Origin: Lactifluus volemus
Taxonomy: Eukaryota > Basidiomycota > Agaricomycetes > Russulales > Russulaceae
Direction: 5' to 3'
NCBI GenBank assembly: GCA_022376515.1
Contig: WTXI01000032.1
Span: 248,001-312,000, forward strand
DNA length: 64,000 nucleotides
The number at the start of each line of letters is the position of its first letter. Positions within the stretch are counted from its first letter, which is position 1. Shown here one piece after another: positions 13,126 to 26,379 of this stretch. Both the position numbers and the translations under genes were made by a program. The notes below the pieces were generated by a model. That model had not been told where the DNA came from. It ran no database searches and saw only the letters and a list, made by a program, of their open reading frames with translations.

Positions 13126-13942
13126 ATGTTCTTCATTGTAACTCTCCACTCTTTACTCCTCGTCATCCTGACATGACCTTTCTTTCCGCAGAAAGAGCTC
13201 ACGCACACGATCATGTTACACCCGTCCTACTTTGGCCCGCGCATGCAGCAGTACCTCGAGTCGAAACTCTACTCGGACGTCGAGGGCACTTGCTCTGGCC
13301 AGTTTGGCTTCATCATCGCAGTCGTCTCCATCTCTGACATCGGCACGGGCATGGTAATTTCGGGCAACGGACAGGCCGATTCGTAACAAGGTATCGCGCC
13401 ATCGTTTTCAAACCGTTCAAGGGTGAGGTCGTCGACGGGGTCGTCCACAACGTCACCCGGGTGCGTGAACATTTCAATCGTCAGGCTTTCATCTGCTGAC
13501 TCTCATGTGTATAGATGGGTATCTTCGCGGAGGTTGGACCTCTGAATTGCTTCGTCTCGCAACAGGTGCTTTTAATGCGTTCCCTTTGTTCCGGACCATA
13601 TCTCATACATCACATGGTCTCTATCTACTCACCTTGGCAAACCCCTCCAGCTCCTCCATCCAGACCTAAAGTTCGATCCGTCATCGAACCCACCATCCTA
13701 CACCTCACAGGATCAGGTAAGCCCCCCTCCCAAAGCGCGATTCACACCATTCCTTTCAACATTCTCCCTTGACAAACAGGTCATCGAGAATAACACGAAG
13801 ATACGCATTAAAATCATAGGCACGCGCGTGGACGCGACCGAGATTGTGCGAAACTCTTCACTTTTTCTCATTCGCGATCTTATTTGTATCCCAGTTTGCA
13901 ATAGGGACAATCAAGGAAGATCACTTAGGCGTGATCGAATAA
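13126..13942 (+). CDS. RPB7: RNA polymerase II subunit Rpb7
   Basis: Stalk subunit of RNA polymerase II, pairing with Rpb4 and binding nascent RNA. Exon 1 is only 12 nt (MFFI, 13126-13137); exon 2 starts at 13192 with KELTHTIMLHPSYFGPRM. The N-terminal Rpb7 domain (LYSDVEGTCSGQFGFIIAVV, DIGTGMVISGNGQA) is followed by the S1/OB domain: GEVVDGVVHNVTRMGIFAEV, GPLNCFVSQQLLHPDLKFDP, NPPSYTSQDQ, IKIIGTRVDATEI, and the end FAIGTIKEDHLGVIE. Four downstream introns rejoin these in phase. At 13379-13380 the frame hits a TAA right after GQA. One additional A there gives EFVTRYRAIVFKPFKGEVV exactly as the family expects, so this is a likely assembly deletion. A broken second copy of part of exon 2 lies at 18589-18724. 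Confidence 0.93.
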
Positions 13943-15113
13943 GGCTGCTCTCGGACATACCCGAGGTAATGTGAGACGCCACAGTAGGACATTCTGGTCA
14001 AAGTAGAAGGGAGAGGCAAGGAGGCGGGGGCGCGCGCCAACGAGAAGTGTAGCACAAGATGACTCTTTAGATGGCGATTTGGGTGCTCACAGCGCTCACG
14101 CCCCTCCATTTAACTACAACAAGTGAATCTACAATATGTACTCCAAGACGAATGTGGATAGATGGTGTCTTTGGTCATTCTTTGGTGAAGAAATTTTTGC
14201 AAAAGAAAAAGGTGAGAAAATGGCTAGATAATCAAGTGTGCGTTCAATGTACGTCCTATGTCATTCCCATTTGGTCTTGGGCCATCATGCTTAATCTGAA
14301 TGGGAACAGCATCCGACACACATTGGACAGAGACTTGATTATCTACCCAGCTAGTGGTAAAGATTTAAAGAGTGGAGGTGCTGCTGTTGTGCCGCCACAT
14401 TGACAGTGTGGCAAGTACAAAACTGGAGTCGTAATACTATGGTTTCCAAATCAGGCTAAGCGTTAGGCAACGACTTGTTCAATCCAGGGGCCCGCTTTGT
14501 CCTGCATGCATCTCTGCTCTGCTTCCCCTGCCCCCTCTCGAGCTCCTATCTGAAAACACTCTATCTTGTCTGGAAATATCATACTACAGTATGGCGTCAT
14601 AAAAAGTATGTTGTTGAGTCCTCGGGCTTGTCTCTAGTGAGCACCATAGACGTGTAGCTACGCCACACTTGGCACCGCTGGTCTTGGATCAGTTTCGTCT
14701 CTGCTACCGTGACTTGGCTTCTATGGATAGCTCTGAGCTCTGCCGAGTCTGCACATTCTGAACCCCTGACTCAACCACAATAGTATTTGTTGCTGTATAA
14801 TATGCTGATGATGTCCATCAATAGCTGTGTGGCAAATGCGTAACTGTGACACTCCACCTCCCTACAGCCTGAGGAGGAGATCTAGTCCAGCTCTGGCAGG
14901 ATCCCTCATCAGAGCTCAAGCCAGGAGAGCTCATGACACCCAGGACCCGCTGCTTCAACTCACCGTGCTTGTCAATGTACATGCGTTCATCCAATAGATG
15001 GGAACTAGACCCGTCCGAGTCCGAGTCCACATCTCACGTGGCAATCATATGACTCTTAAACGCAACGGTATGTCATGGGAATTCTCAATACGTGCTTTAG
15101 CCTCGCCGTGGCG
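13943..15113. other. Spacer, no recognised gene
   Basis: This lies between the RPB7 stop and the 3' end of the monooxygenase. A 110-codon open frame on the + strand (14071-14403) has no domain I recognise and no supporting splice pattern. Nothing else is supported. Confidence 0.4.
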
Positions 15114-16838
15114 CTATGCAGTCAGCTCTGCCTGCAACAGTTCCATGGCTCTTTGCATGTCCAGTGCCGCATCCGTCTCCGATGACTGGTCGAAATTTTC
15201 CTGTATGTTCTTCACAATTTCCTGTAGTTGTGAAGGCGATGCGTCTGGTCCAATCCTGTGGAGCCCAAAGTGTTCCCCATTGACGCGCGAAAGCCTCACG
15301 ATTTCAGTAGCGAGGGGCTGGCGGATGCGGGAATAGATTCGAAGCACTTGCCCCGCGGTGTCCCGCGTCGCGAGCGGGTGTGAGAGCAACGCTGCAAGGA
15401 TCCAAGCGTCCTGAAGTAAAAAGAATGGTTTCAACGATCAGAAGATCAGAAGCAAGGCTTGGGCGGGACTAACTTCCATGGCTTGCCCGGCGCCAGCGCC
15501 CTGAAAAGGTGTCATGGCATGGGCCTGGATTCGTTCGGATCATCTCAATCTTGTCATCTGAATGGTGGGGAAAACATACTGCATCTCCCAGGACCGCTAC
15601 TCTACCAAACGCAAAGAATGGCAAAGTCGCCAGGACGTTAATAACCCATCGAGTCATCTTCAAATCGTGCAAGCACTGAAAACCGTAGCCATGAGCGCCG
15701 CGCCAAGTAGGCTATTCTCCAGCGTCTGCCCCGCACCTGTACCAGATCGCAACTTCTTTGTCCCAACCATGGAACAATCGGAAACGTATGTGGGATCTGC
15801 ATCGTGACCCATGCACCCTCGAAATGAGTTCCCTCCTCGTCAGGATGATCCTCGCAGGCCACGATATTGATGAAACGCCCGCGGGAAATCTGATATGCTA
15901 TGATGTGCTAAACGCGAAACATTGACTGGGAATCACTAGATAACTTCTGGTTGATAAGCTTACCTTATTCTTGCCTACGTACTTAAATATGGTAAGCTCG
16001 AGCTCAAAGGGAACCAGATGTACTTACCACCACGTGCGAGGAGAACACGCTATGCTGAGGGGAGATCCTTGACAATCTCTCAGCAGGTATGAGCGCCCTG
16101 TAGCAGAAGACACCGCTGAAGCGAGGTTCGATCAGGCTACGCAGTTTGGTGGCCTCAGTGTCCCAACTTTGCACTTCTGCCTCCGCAGCAGCTTCCTGTA
16201 ACATCCCCTTGCGAACGATGGATTTGACACCATCCGCCCCAATTAGAATATCGCACGTCGCGATGGACCCGTCTTGGAAATGCAACTGGATTTGACCGTC
16301 GGGTTGCTGGGTGTAAGTTTCAAGGCGCCTGGAAGTGAAAGTGCGGCATCGGGATGGCAACTGGTTCAGGAGAGCGGCATGAAAATCTGCGCGATGAAGA
16401 CCGATAAGCCCGCCTGTATATTAAAGGAAGGTTTAAAATAAACAGGCGAAGAAGAAAAGAAACCGTCTAACCTCGTGAGTACGTTGTTCCGATGGCGTAC
16501 CCGTCAGCTGGTCACCCTTGCGATAATGCACAGATGGCACTGAGAGGGCTTCAGGGTTCCCTCAATCACTATAGAGTCTAGCTTACCTCTGTCCTCACTT
16601 GGGGTGAAGGTGAGTAGCCGTGCAATGTCCTCCTCCAGGCCGAGCGCCTTCAAGACTTGTCTCGTTCGCCACCACAGGCCGATCCGGCACCCACTTCGGT
16701 AAATTGGGAGGCTGCCTCGTATACGTCGACGCGGATATCAGGTGATTTTGACAAGGCAAAAGCAAGGGTCACTCCGCCTATGCCACCGCCGCTATTTGAA
16801 TTGCCTTTTAATAAACACCGAAGACATTCGAGTAACAA
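15114..16838 (-). CDS. FAD-dependent monooxygenase, salicylate-hydroxylase-like
   Basis: Class A flavoprotein hydroxylase (one-component, NAD(P)H-dependent) of the type fungi use on aromatic acids such as salicylate; the substrate cannot be read. The Rossmann dinucleotide motif GGGIGGVTLAFAL is near the N-terminus, ATCDILIGADGVKSIVRKG is the DG motif, and FAFGRVAVLGDA plus HAMTPFQGAGAGQAMEDAW is the FAD-ribityl GD motif, joined across a 55-nt intron near 15580. The C-terminal helix ends AALDMQRAMELLQAELTA. The start is uncertain: 16838 keeps an open frame, while an ATG at 16827 gives a more typical MSSVFIKRQF but would need extra bases before the glycine motif. At 16681-16686 one base appears missing: the frame stops just after FTEVGAG, and one A would restore GLWWRTRQVLKALGLEEDI. 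Confidence 0.85.
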
Positions 16839-18588
16839 ACCAGATCGCGACTCGGAACTTGCTTGGTAGCTCTGACATTATAAACGGAACAGGGGAGGGT
16901 TTCTGACACTGGGAGACTTGTAACCAGGCCAAATTACAGAGCGGGCATTTATCACAGAGGTAAGTAGCAGAGGAAGACGCTGCGTCCCACGCTGCAATCG
17001 CGTCACATCCACCACGTACTAATTAGAAGCGCAGAAAAGTACGTTCAAATCGCACATTCTGCGATTGGAAGCCGACTTTTTCGCTCCTCATGACAAGCAT
17101 CGGCGTGCGGCACGGAGAATATAGAACGGAGACACAGCAGACGGGTTCTGCCAATCAAGCGGGGAGCGTAAAATGCCACAATGGACCCTTTGGCGCCCCA
17201 TGGGAGAGTCGTCGCGAGATTTGGATGCGGGGATATGGCAAATATATGGATGAGAACAACTGTGCGAGGAGCAACTGTGACAGCGAAGCCGGGATTATGG
17301 GTGCGGTCAAACCACGGGGTCATGCGATCATGACGGCAACGGTTATTTCTGCGGAGTTCGACACATCCCTAAAAAGGGTGGAAGCACGACGGAACCTGTT
17401 CCTAACAGATCTAGGTTCTCCGAGTGCGCAGTTGTTCGCCACTGAGCTCTGAGCCCTGAGCACGTATCCGTACAGGTACGTGTCAGTGCTAGTTCCAGTA
17501 GCTTAGAGGCGACGTCATTTGTAACTTTTGAACTGGATTCGTATGATAGTAGAGGGCGTCGATCGGAGTGACAAGCACGCTTAGAAGTCATCCAGAGCAG
17601 ATGTGGCAACACAAAGGGCCTTTTTGCATCACCGCACCTTGTGATCAGCCTGAGGTAGGCGCAAGAGTTGCAGTGAATGAAACTAGTAACGGGCATGCTC
17701 AAAGCATCACGGTGCTTTATACCCGAGCATTAGTCATTATTGGACAGCGTGTGATGATCCGATTTATGGGTACTTGAAAATTGTTCGAGACGAGAGTGAG
17801 CAGCGCGAAACGAGGGAAAAAAAACACGTATTATTCGTATTATTCGATTTGGTCGCCCGTATTTAAGTACGTTCGTAAGGTCATTTCAAAGTCGAAAATC
17901 TGTGAAAGGAGTCGGTCGAAACGTGTCGTAATCCGTCAAAAGAAACCAGAGATCAGATCAATGAGAGTACAAGAAACATGAGATAGATCGAATCAGACAA
18001 GGAAAACGCAACAAGGTCGAAGTGAAACACGACTCGAGCGTCTTCCTCTTCGCACACGTCGGCGCGTTCTTTTTGCGGCAGCACCAATCCCGATGGAGCC
18101 AGGAAATTTGGCACAGGGAGGTCTCAGGGTGGCCAACAAAAGACGAGCTGATGCCGCAAAGGGGAAACAGATCCAAGAGCAGCAGCACCCAGAGCAGCAC
18201 CGTGACCAAGTGGCAATGTGGCATCACGATTCATAGGCTCACGAGAGACAACTCGGACTAGGACCTGACAACTTCAACTTACGCTTCGTGATGCCATAAT
18301 GATTGTCTGATGCTTACCTGATGAAATGGAGTACATGCAGAGAGAAGCTCAGGAAAGTGAAACAGAGACTCGGACATACAAGAGCCTGAGAAAGTTCAAT
18401 TGGTGAACAAAAGGCCTTTAGTACTGACTAATGGCTTCAAGTTCAAGCCTGAGAAATCTAAAAAAAGGCACAGAACAGTACCTGACGACGACGACGACGA
18501 CTCGGAACTTGCCAGTGAAGTCACCAACAATTGTACCATCTCAGTTGGGTGACTGTGCTCACTTCCTTGCCCTCATAGTAGTGGTTGT
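16839..18588. other. Spacer, no recognised gene
   Basis: About 1.75 kb between the monooxygenase start and the RPB7 fragment. Open frames exist on both strands (for example 17343-17702 on the minus strand), but none shows a domain, a signal peptide or consistent splice sites. A (CGA)n microsatellite sits near 18486-18500. No RNA gene was found. Confidence 0.4.
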
Positions 18589-18724
18589 GCAGCAGTACCT
18601 CAAGGCCTTGAGTCGAAGCTCCAGTCGGACGTCGAGGGCGACTGCTCTAGCCAGTTTGATTTTATAATCGTCGTCTGACTCGTCTCCATCGACACGGGTA
18701 TGACCAACGGACTGTCCGAGTGAG
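18589..18724 (+). pseudogene. Partial, decayed duplicate of RPB7 exon 2
   Basis: About 135 bp clearly similar to the functional RPB7 at 13249-13380. It shares GCAGCAGTACCTC, then GAGTCGAA, TCGGACGTCGAGGGC and TGCTCT with CCAGTTTG, and continues to the region encoding DIGTGM. It carries an insertion after the first block, an in-frame TGA (TCGTCTGACTCG) and a deletion before the GACACGGGTATG segment. No upstream MFFIKELTHT or downstream S1 domain is present. It lies 4.6 kb downstream of the intact gene in the same orientation, so it looks like a local partial duplication that decayed. Confidence 0.8.
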
Positions 18725-18949
18725 TTTATGACACGATCGTCCTGTTCTCCTTTTCCCCAACTATTTCGTATTTCGCATAATATTGACCTTGAAGGTACAC
18801 ACACTGATTTTTTAGAGAGGCGGCTGGATTGCAGAAGAAAGAAAAAGGTATGAGCAGAAAAAAAACCGTCTACAAAAATGTCGAAAATGGCCATATAAAA
18901 TACTGTAGTAGCAGCAAAGAAACCAACCAAAAGCCAGCTCAGCTCTATA

Positions 18950-21900
18950 TTATTCTTCATCCGCAAACTGTAGGATCTGCGCGTCCTCGTCGACGGCGGC
19001 CACGTTCCGGTAACCCCTCTGTGAGCGTAGCGACCATGTCGCCTCACGCACCCACGCAGCAACTGCCTCAAACGCAACGCTGCCGACGCCAATGACGAAC
19101 CACGGTACGCTGGCGAGCGTCTCGACGAAACCTGCGTCCGACGCGCCAAACTTGGGTCGCCCATCGCCCGGCAGACGGATCATGCCGGTCGCGCGGCCGG
19201 ACCGCTTGTAGTACCACAGGGCGACGAGCATCGTGAACGCAAACGGGATCATGATGACGAAGAGCCAGAAGAACGCTCCGTGAGCGGCCATGCCAGGGCA
19301 GAGATGTCGGTGGCCACGATCTGGCCGTTCGCCATCTTCACAAGACGAATGTGGGATACGTCTGTAGGGTGTACGCTCATACCAGTACATCGCACCACCA
19401 CGGCACGAGTCGTCGTCCGGCAGTGGCTGCGTGCCTTCAACGAGCACGCATTTATTTTCTGCATTCGGCACGTGATTGAATTCGCTGTCGACATCTCATC
19501 AGTATCTTTTCATATCCGAATGAGCGACGGTTGCTAACCACTCAAAGTCAGAAGAAGTGCACGCGCAGTTCTTTACGACGTTTTCCTTCGCTTTTGTCTG
19601 TTGCCCCACCACACAATTACTGTCGCGCTTACGGCGATGGTACAAGGTCTAGAGAGGAAGCACCACCGTCAACGGATCTGAGGACCGGTCAGGAAGCAGA
19701 GCTCATTCACCTGGCGACCGAATAGGCAGCGCTCAGCTCGCTCTTCGCTGGGGCTCCACAGTTCAAAGTCGTCATGTCCCGGGTCTTCGATATCCAGTGT
19801 ACCTAAACAGAGAAGATGTGAACACATCACCCACCAAACAGCAGAGGACGCAGAAAACCAAAAGACACGCACACATGAGACTGGTGAGTGACGAGAAATC
19901 GATGTGAACCGCAACCGTCTGCGAACGGGCGTAGTTCCCAAATAGGATGAACCGCCTACTCGTGTCTGACGGCACGGTTACGATCGCGCGCACACGGACC
20001 TTCTCATCCGTGAATTTATACTCGCGCCAGTTGAGGCCCTCATCGGTCGTGAACAAGACGTGGTCCGTTGGTTGTTCGTCGTTCGCCATGACGAGGATCG
20101 AGCCAGAGTCACCGAACTCCCAGAGGTGCGCATCCTTGTGAACTTCTTCCCACGTGAAGCCCGCATCGCGGCTCAAGAACGTGTCGCTCTCCACATAAGG
20201 TGCGAGTTTCTCGCCCACGTTGCCAACGGCCATTATCAACCCGACGACGGAGGGACTGCTAAACGTTGCGCGAGGATCCGCTCGTTCAGTATATCCGTGG
20301 ACGTGAAGAGAGCAAGCCTGTCTCAATAGTCACTACAGGATCTCTTCGAATGCGTAGTAAGGCACGTACCGCGCTTTGACAGTCATACGGCTGGCGGTGC
20401 GAATCATACTTGGGAGGGATCAACTGTTTCCAGCTCCCTCCATCGTTGTGCGTGATGCGCGTCTGCAAATCCTTACTGCCCGTGACCGCGGCCACCTCGG
20501 GATTAGAGACGACGTTGATAAGTGCGATACCATCAAGTCCGATCATCTTCTCAAAGTCAACGTAGCCGCGCGCATCGCGATTCACGTTCCCGATCGACAT
20601 GCCAAAGTACGTCCCGTTCCCATTCGACTTAAGGATGTCCCCCCAGTACGGCCGCGGTGACTCTGACGTCGTCATATGCAAAAAGACGGAATCGGTGCTC
20701 GACTCGAGGATGGTGTACGCCTTTTTTTGTATCACCAGTCACTACACCGCGAAGGGGAAACTGGAAAAAAAACTCACGTGTTGTTCAGGACGCATGGAAG
20801 GGGGGAATTGGCCGGCAGCAAACGTGTGGCCATCCAAGGAGACCTGCAACTCGAGGGAGCGATGCGTAGGTAGATACTGCAAGTACGCAACTTCGTCAGC
20901 ACCAAATCACACCCAGCCAATTCAACAACGTGACGCACCTCGGCGACGATAAGGTATTCTGAAAACTTGGCAAAGCCAACAATCTCATCGAACAACTTGA
21001 CCTTTTTATTGAAAAAGTCGCGCCCGCTGACGAGTTGCAACGGATTGGACCCCACCTGGAAGGTACGCTGCGACCCCGTCTTGTTCTGATACGACTCGCA
21101 CAGGATCTGCGATGGGTCCACGAGCAGGCTCTTATCGCGTGCCCACGCACAGTTGCGCACGTACTTCTCCACAAATTTCCACTGCCGACCGTTGTCGCGC
21201 GAGAACCACGCTTCTGCGTGGCATTCAGCCACGGCTGCGCCTGTGCAGCTCTCATCGCCCGTCCAAATTAGCCAGTCCGAGTGGTCCACGTGGAAGTGCA
21301 ACGTCAGCGCCCCAAACGTGTTCGGGGGCTTCGGCGCAGTGAGGTGGTTCCATGAGCGGCCCGTGTCGGTCGTATAGTAGAACTTGCCAGAAGGAGTGAT
21401 GAGGTAAGCGCGGTCGGGGGTGAAGGAATGATGGTAGAACGTGAGGAAGGTCTCCTCGGGGAACAGGCGATTCCACGTATAGCCTTCGTTGCCCGACTGC
21501 CATATAGAAGCATCTTGGAGCTGAACGAGGATAGTCGTCGACTCCTTGAAATACGAGTGCTGTAGCACCTGCGATGGGAATTCAAACTGTCGTTACCCAT
21601 GACTGGTCAGCATTTGTTATCCTAGTAATGATAAGCAATGGACGCGAACCGTTTGATGGATGACGGCACCCTCTTTGGGTTGCGCTGAAGAGCAGTCACG
21701 CTTGAGCGTCACGCGCCAAGAAAAACCAAGATAAAGGACGACTGACCTTGTGAGCACTTCTTCTCGACCTGCTCATCCTTTTGGGAACCCTTGGTCCGGT
21801 CACATGTGTTTCCAGGAATGATGCGGTACCCAGACGAGCCCTTATACATCTGGTCGGGATTTTTACACACACCCGCGGGGATCGGCTCTGGACCAACGGG

Positions 21901-24408
21901 CACGCACTCGCCAAGGTGGCGGACATAGTTGTAGTCGCTAAGTGGAACAGCGTAATCAGTAAGGGAGTTCCAAGCATCGATATGACGTACCACTCGAAGT
22001 CCTCATCTTGGCAGGGGCAATTCTCCTCATGCTCAACAGGGTCTGAGAATTTTTCGCCAACATAACAATCTGCTCCCGCCTTGCGGCGCTTGTACCATTG
22101 CTATCTCACGTCAATAACCGAAGATAGACGCAGCTTGGCAAAAGTGAGCGGCGTACCTTGTGCCCCATTAGGCATTCTTTATTCTTTGCTGTGCGCGCAT
22201 ACCACCGCTCAAAGTCTGCTTCACCACACTTGCGCCGGCCCATGGGGGCAAAGTCAAGGAAGACAGTGGCGAAGCGGCCCTCGGAGGTTGCGTCCTGCCG
22301 TGAGAGCTGACCAAGCAGGAGGAACTTTTGAGAAGTCGAATCCTGGACGGTCGAAAGTGCACGAGCGCGGAGGTTTACGCCAATGTTGAGAGTGTTCCTG
22401 CATCGGGTGGAGCCGAGATGATCGATCAATTAATCACAGTTAGTGCGCGCACGGAAAAGGGAAAATATAGTGGCGCGTACCATGATTTGCCAAGATCAGT
22501 CGAATAACTTATATAATCGACCATCTCCTCATCATTGACAGCGACGATGATACCGCCCTGGTCACCAAACTCATACTTGTGTGCTTCTCGGCGGACCATG
22601 GACCATGTGACCCCTGCGTCCGTGCTCAGGAACGTGTCAGATTCATCGTAGGTGCGGAGGGTGGGGCCAATCGAGCCGACGCCCATGACAAATCCGGGTG
22701 CAGGAGAAGAAAATATGCGCCCAAAGTTGTGCGGGATCGTGACGGAGTGAAAATGGAGGGAGCAGTTATCTGTGTCGGAAGGGTCGCAATCGATTCGGTG
22801 TCCTTCGATATCCTCTGTAGGCGGACGAAGCGGAGACCATGAACTCCCTGTATATTGAAGATGAATGGATCTGCTGGTCTGATCGGAATAGGATTACCGA
22901 CGCACCATCATCAAACGTAATCAGTGATCTGAGCTGCTTCAGCGCATTACGCCCTTCCATATCCTGCGCATTTGCGACGATATTCGCAATTCCGACACCT
23001 TCGATTCCATACAGAGTCTCATAATCAATAAAACCCATCTCGTTCCGATTGGTGTCCTTTAAGCTCTCGACGAAAAATGTGCCGTTCGAGTTGCTGACAA
23101 ACAGGGTGCCGACCATGCCCGAATCGTTCAGCACGACATCAACGGCGAGTGAGTGTTTGGTACTCTGGACAATTGTGTATGCATTCTCACGGAGGCGCGC
23201 ACTTGATGTGTGTGGGAACTGCGCCTTGGCCCAGGTGCGAGCGTCTACAGTAACATAGAGCAACATCTCGCTGCCAGCACCCTCACTTAGGTCCTTCAAG
23301 GCGACGACAGCAAACTTGGACACGATCGCAAAGGCAATAACACCACGGGCGCCGCGTGGCATGCCCAAGTCCTCTATCTGCCTCTCTGTGTCGAAGAAGT
23401 CTGTGGAGGAGAAGAGACGGGACGAGGAGAGGGAATGATAGCCGGTTAGGGAGGTGGTATCAAAGGCAACGCAGTAGATCAGATCTGTGTGGGCGTCGTG
23501 CTTGAAGTCCATTGAACTATGCGCAAAGGAGCAGTGGGAAGTCTCGGAAAGAAGCATTTGTGGTTGATCGGAGAATGCTTCCTTGGTATAGTACGTCTAT
23601 CGTCGGACGAGTGAGGCACACGGGGGTGTTTGGAGAGGCAAGGGAGACTGACCTCATCGTGGCATATAGTGGACCAAGGACCCTCACGCTCGCATTTTGT
23701 ACCTTGATAAAGGATATAACCCTGCTTTGCGGGATCGGAATGGAAGGACAAGGGTTGTGCGACATAAGAGGGTGAGATGGGCATCTCAAAGGAGCGCCAT
23801 GTCTGGCCGCGGTCTTCTGTCCGGTAGTGAGTCTTTCCGCGGGTGAGGACGAAAGCCTAGATGAGAAGAATCAGCATAATATATACTAAAGTGAGAAGCG
23901 GGAGCGTGGGCTAGGGCAAAGTGGCCAGGTGGTGGGTTATGTGCTGAGCTGGACATCTGATATACACAGGAAGAAAGTCACGCTCGCAGTAGACTTGTCG
24001 TAGCACTTTATGAAAGGGAGAGAGGAAAGGAGAGATATACTACTACAGAGCCCAGGGTTGTAATGCATATACTCACCATACGTTTGTCAACTGGATGTTC
24101 TATGAACATAGCAGCATCACCTTGTGGTATATCATCTGCGCGGGCCCAGTTTTTCCCCTCGTCACTTGATATGAATAGCTCTCCTTGAATGACATCATGG
24201 TACGCAACAAACTGAGGGGAACAATCAAAGGTTGAGAGAAGGCTTGGGTGAGAGATGAAGTGGTACGCACCGTAGCATCGTCAAAGAAATAGACCCTTGC
24301 GGGGAGATTTTTGAAGTGAGTGACCTGTGTTTGAGGCTGATTTTGTGCACAAGTGAGGAAAGGAAGGATGAGCGAGGTTGCGAGCGAGAGGAGGAAGCTA
24401 ACCCTCAT
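18950..24408 (-). CDS. VPS10: Vps10/sortilin vacuolar sorting receptor
   Basis: Type I membrane receptor that cycles between Golgi and endosome and sorts vacuolar hydrolases such as carboxypeptidase Y. It starts at 24408 with a clear signal peptide ([18 protein letters not shown]). Two VPS10 beta-propellers follow. The first ends around 22430 and contains [16 protein letters not shown] and [18 protein letters not shown]. The second contains [16 protein letters not shown] and [18 protein letters not shown]. The cysteine-rich 10CC segments are visible ([10 protein letters not shown] with [17 protein letters not shown], then [13 protein letters not shown]). The last exon has the single membrane helix, [20 protein letters not shown], followed by YYKRSG and a short cytosolic tail ending [13 protein letters not shown]. 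Exons rejoin in phase where tested. It is head to head with ERG9. Confidence 0.93.
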
Positions 24409-24679
24409 CGCTGATTATGAGGAGAGGGGTGTACGGTTAGTATGACGTGTTCGTGGGTTCGTTGGTTCGCACCGCTCGTTCGGTCACTCGGTCGGTTGAC
24501 GGAACGATTGCGGAAGGCAATGTACAAAAAAGGGTTTGAAATTCCAAATAAAATAAAGTGGTACGACTGAATCGAGCAAGTTTAACAGAATGTCGTCGTT
24601 ATCCGCTCATTTCCCTATTTTTATATAAAAAATTCCCTCTGGGGCCCTTCCTTCTTTTTCTTTCATATCTCATTCCTTC
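24409..24679. promoter_or_regulatory. Shared divergent promoter, VPS10/ERG9
   Basis: 271 bp between the two start codons. It contains a CGCTCGTTCGGTCACTCGGTCGG repeat-like patch near 24470-24495 and a TATATAAAA run at 24620-24629, about 50 bp before the ERG9 ATG, which is a plausible TATA box for ERG9. I did not see a clear sterol-regulatory element. Confidence 0.5.
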
Positions 24680-26379
24680 ATGGGCGCACTCGAAATACTT
24701 GCCCTTGCCCTCACTCATCCAAATGAGTTTCGCATTCTCCTGCAGTTCTGGAACTACCATGAATCAAAACGCGATATCACAAAGAAAGAGGAACATCCAA
24801 CCTCCGGTTGGGATAGACCAACAATGCGTAGGTGCTGGGAATTACTAGATCACAGCAGCCGTAGCTTTTCTGGCGTCATAAAACAGTTGGACGGTGACCT
24901 AGCTCGAATCGTCAGTCTACACTCTTGTCCATCTCCCCCGACTCCCTTGCTAACTCTCGAGATTAGATATGCATATTCTACATCGTCCTCCGCGGCCTTG
25001 ATACCGTCGAAGATGACATGTCCATCCCTGACGATATCAAACAACCCCTCCTCCGCTCCTTCCATGAAAAGACGGTCACCCCCGGTTGGAACTTCAATGG
25101 AAGTGGCCCTAATGAAAAGGATCGCATTGTTCTCGTTGACTACCACGTCGTCGTTGAAGAACTTCTCCGCCTTGAGCCCCTGTATGCCCTCTCTTTATAT
25201 ACATTCTGTTCCCTTTCCTTGATACGTTTGTAGATGCCGCGATACGATTGTCGACATTTGCCGTAAAATGGAGACCGGAATGGCTGACTTTGCCCACCGT
25301 GCCTCACTTTCTCCCGAACCGATATGCCCCGATACCATCGCCGAGTACGACCTCTACTGCCACTACGTCGCTGGCCTTGTTGGAGAGGGTCTCTCCCGCC
25401 TCTTCTCAGCATCAGGCATCGAGTCCCCGTGGCTTGCACAACAGCTCGAGTTATCAAACTCGCTCGGCATGCTTCTCCAGAAGACCAACATTATCCGCGA
25501 CTTCCGCGAGGACGCGGAGGAGCAGCGCTTCTTCTGGCCCCGTGAGATCTGGAGCGCTGCAGAATATGGCTCCGATGGCCGGACTCCCGCGACAAATGTA
25601 TTGCAGTTGCTACAGGACCCCAACGGGCTGCGTGGGCCCAGAGCGCAATGATCGTCGACGCGTTACGCCACGCATGCGATGCTCTCGACTACCTCCGCCT
25701 AATCAAAACCCAGTCCGTGTTTAATTTTGCCGCGATACCTGCCACGATGGCTATCGCCACCCTGGAATTGTGTTTTATGAACCCAGAGATGTTCGAACAC
25801 AACATCAAAATCCGCAAGGCAAAGGCAGCTGATGTACGACCTCTTCTTTTTTGGATACCTGGTCCCCCTTGCTGACCCTATTTTATTTTATTTTGCATAC
25901 AGCTCATCATGCGCTCGACAAATCCGCGGGAGGTAGGGCTCATCTTCAAAGGGTACGCGCGATCAATCCACGCCAAGACATCACCTGCCGACCCAAACTT
26001 CCTCCGCCTCTCCGTCGCGTGCGCCAAAATCGAACACTGGGTGGAGCGCAATTACCCCTCCTTTGTCCGACTCCCCCCACCTGACTCGTCCATCTCGAAC
26101 GGCGTGGTTTTTGATTCGTCGGATGCCCGCTCACGCGTTGCTATTACCGAAGCCGAGGCAGATAGGCGCGCGGCGGAAGAAAAACGTAAACTCGAGATTC
26201 GCGAGCGTATCGTGGCTGGTGGCGCCGCCGCCACAACCAATGGTGTGTCGTCGTATGCGAGTGCCGCGCAGAATCAGGGTCCGCCATGGGAGGTCCTCGC
26301 ATTTGTAGCGGCGGCGGTATTCCTTGTCGTCGCGCTCTCGGTTGGCATCGTTCTTGCCGTCGTGCACTTTACAGCCTGA
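24680..26379 (+). CDS. ERG9: Squalene synthase
   Basis: Endoplasmic-reticulum enzyme joining two farnesyl diphosphates to squalene, the first committed step to ergosterol. The first exon starts [20 protein letters not shown]. Introns then give [20 protein letters not shown] (first Asp-rich motif DTVED), [30 protein letters not shown] and [20 protein letters not shown] (second Asp-rich motif). After CRIAKAKAAD-type sequence an intron at about 25834-25900 leads to [20 protein letters not shown]. The C-terminus is one membrane anchor, [20 protein letters not shown], ending VVHFTA. Near 25624 the frame runs into a stop; one added C (CAAC to CAACC) gives [20 protein letters not shown], the expected continuation, so an assembly deletion is likely. 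It converges on the RCC2-PHD gene. Confidence 0.95.
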
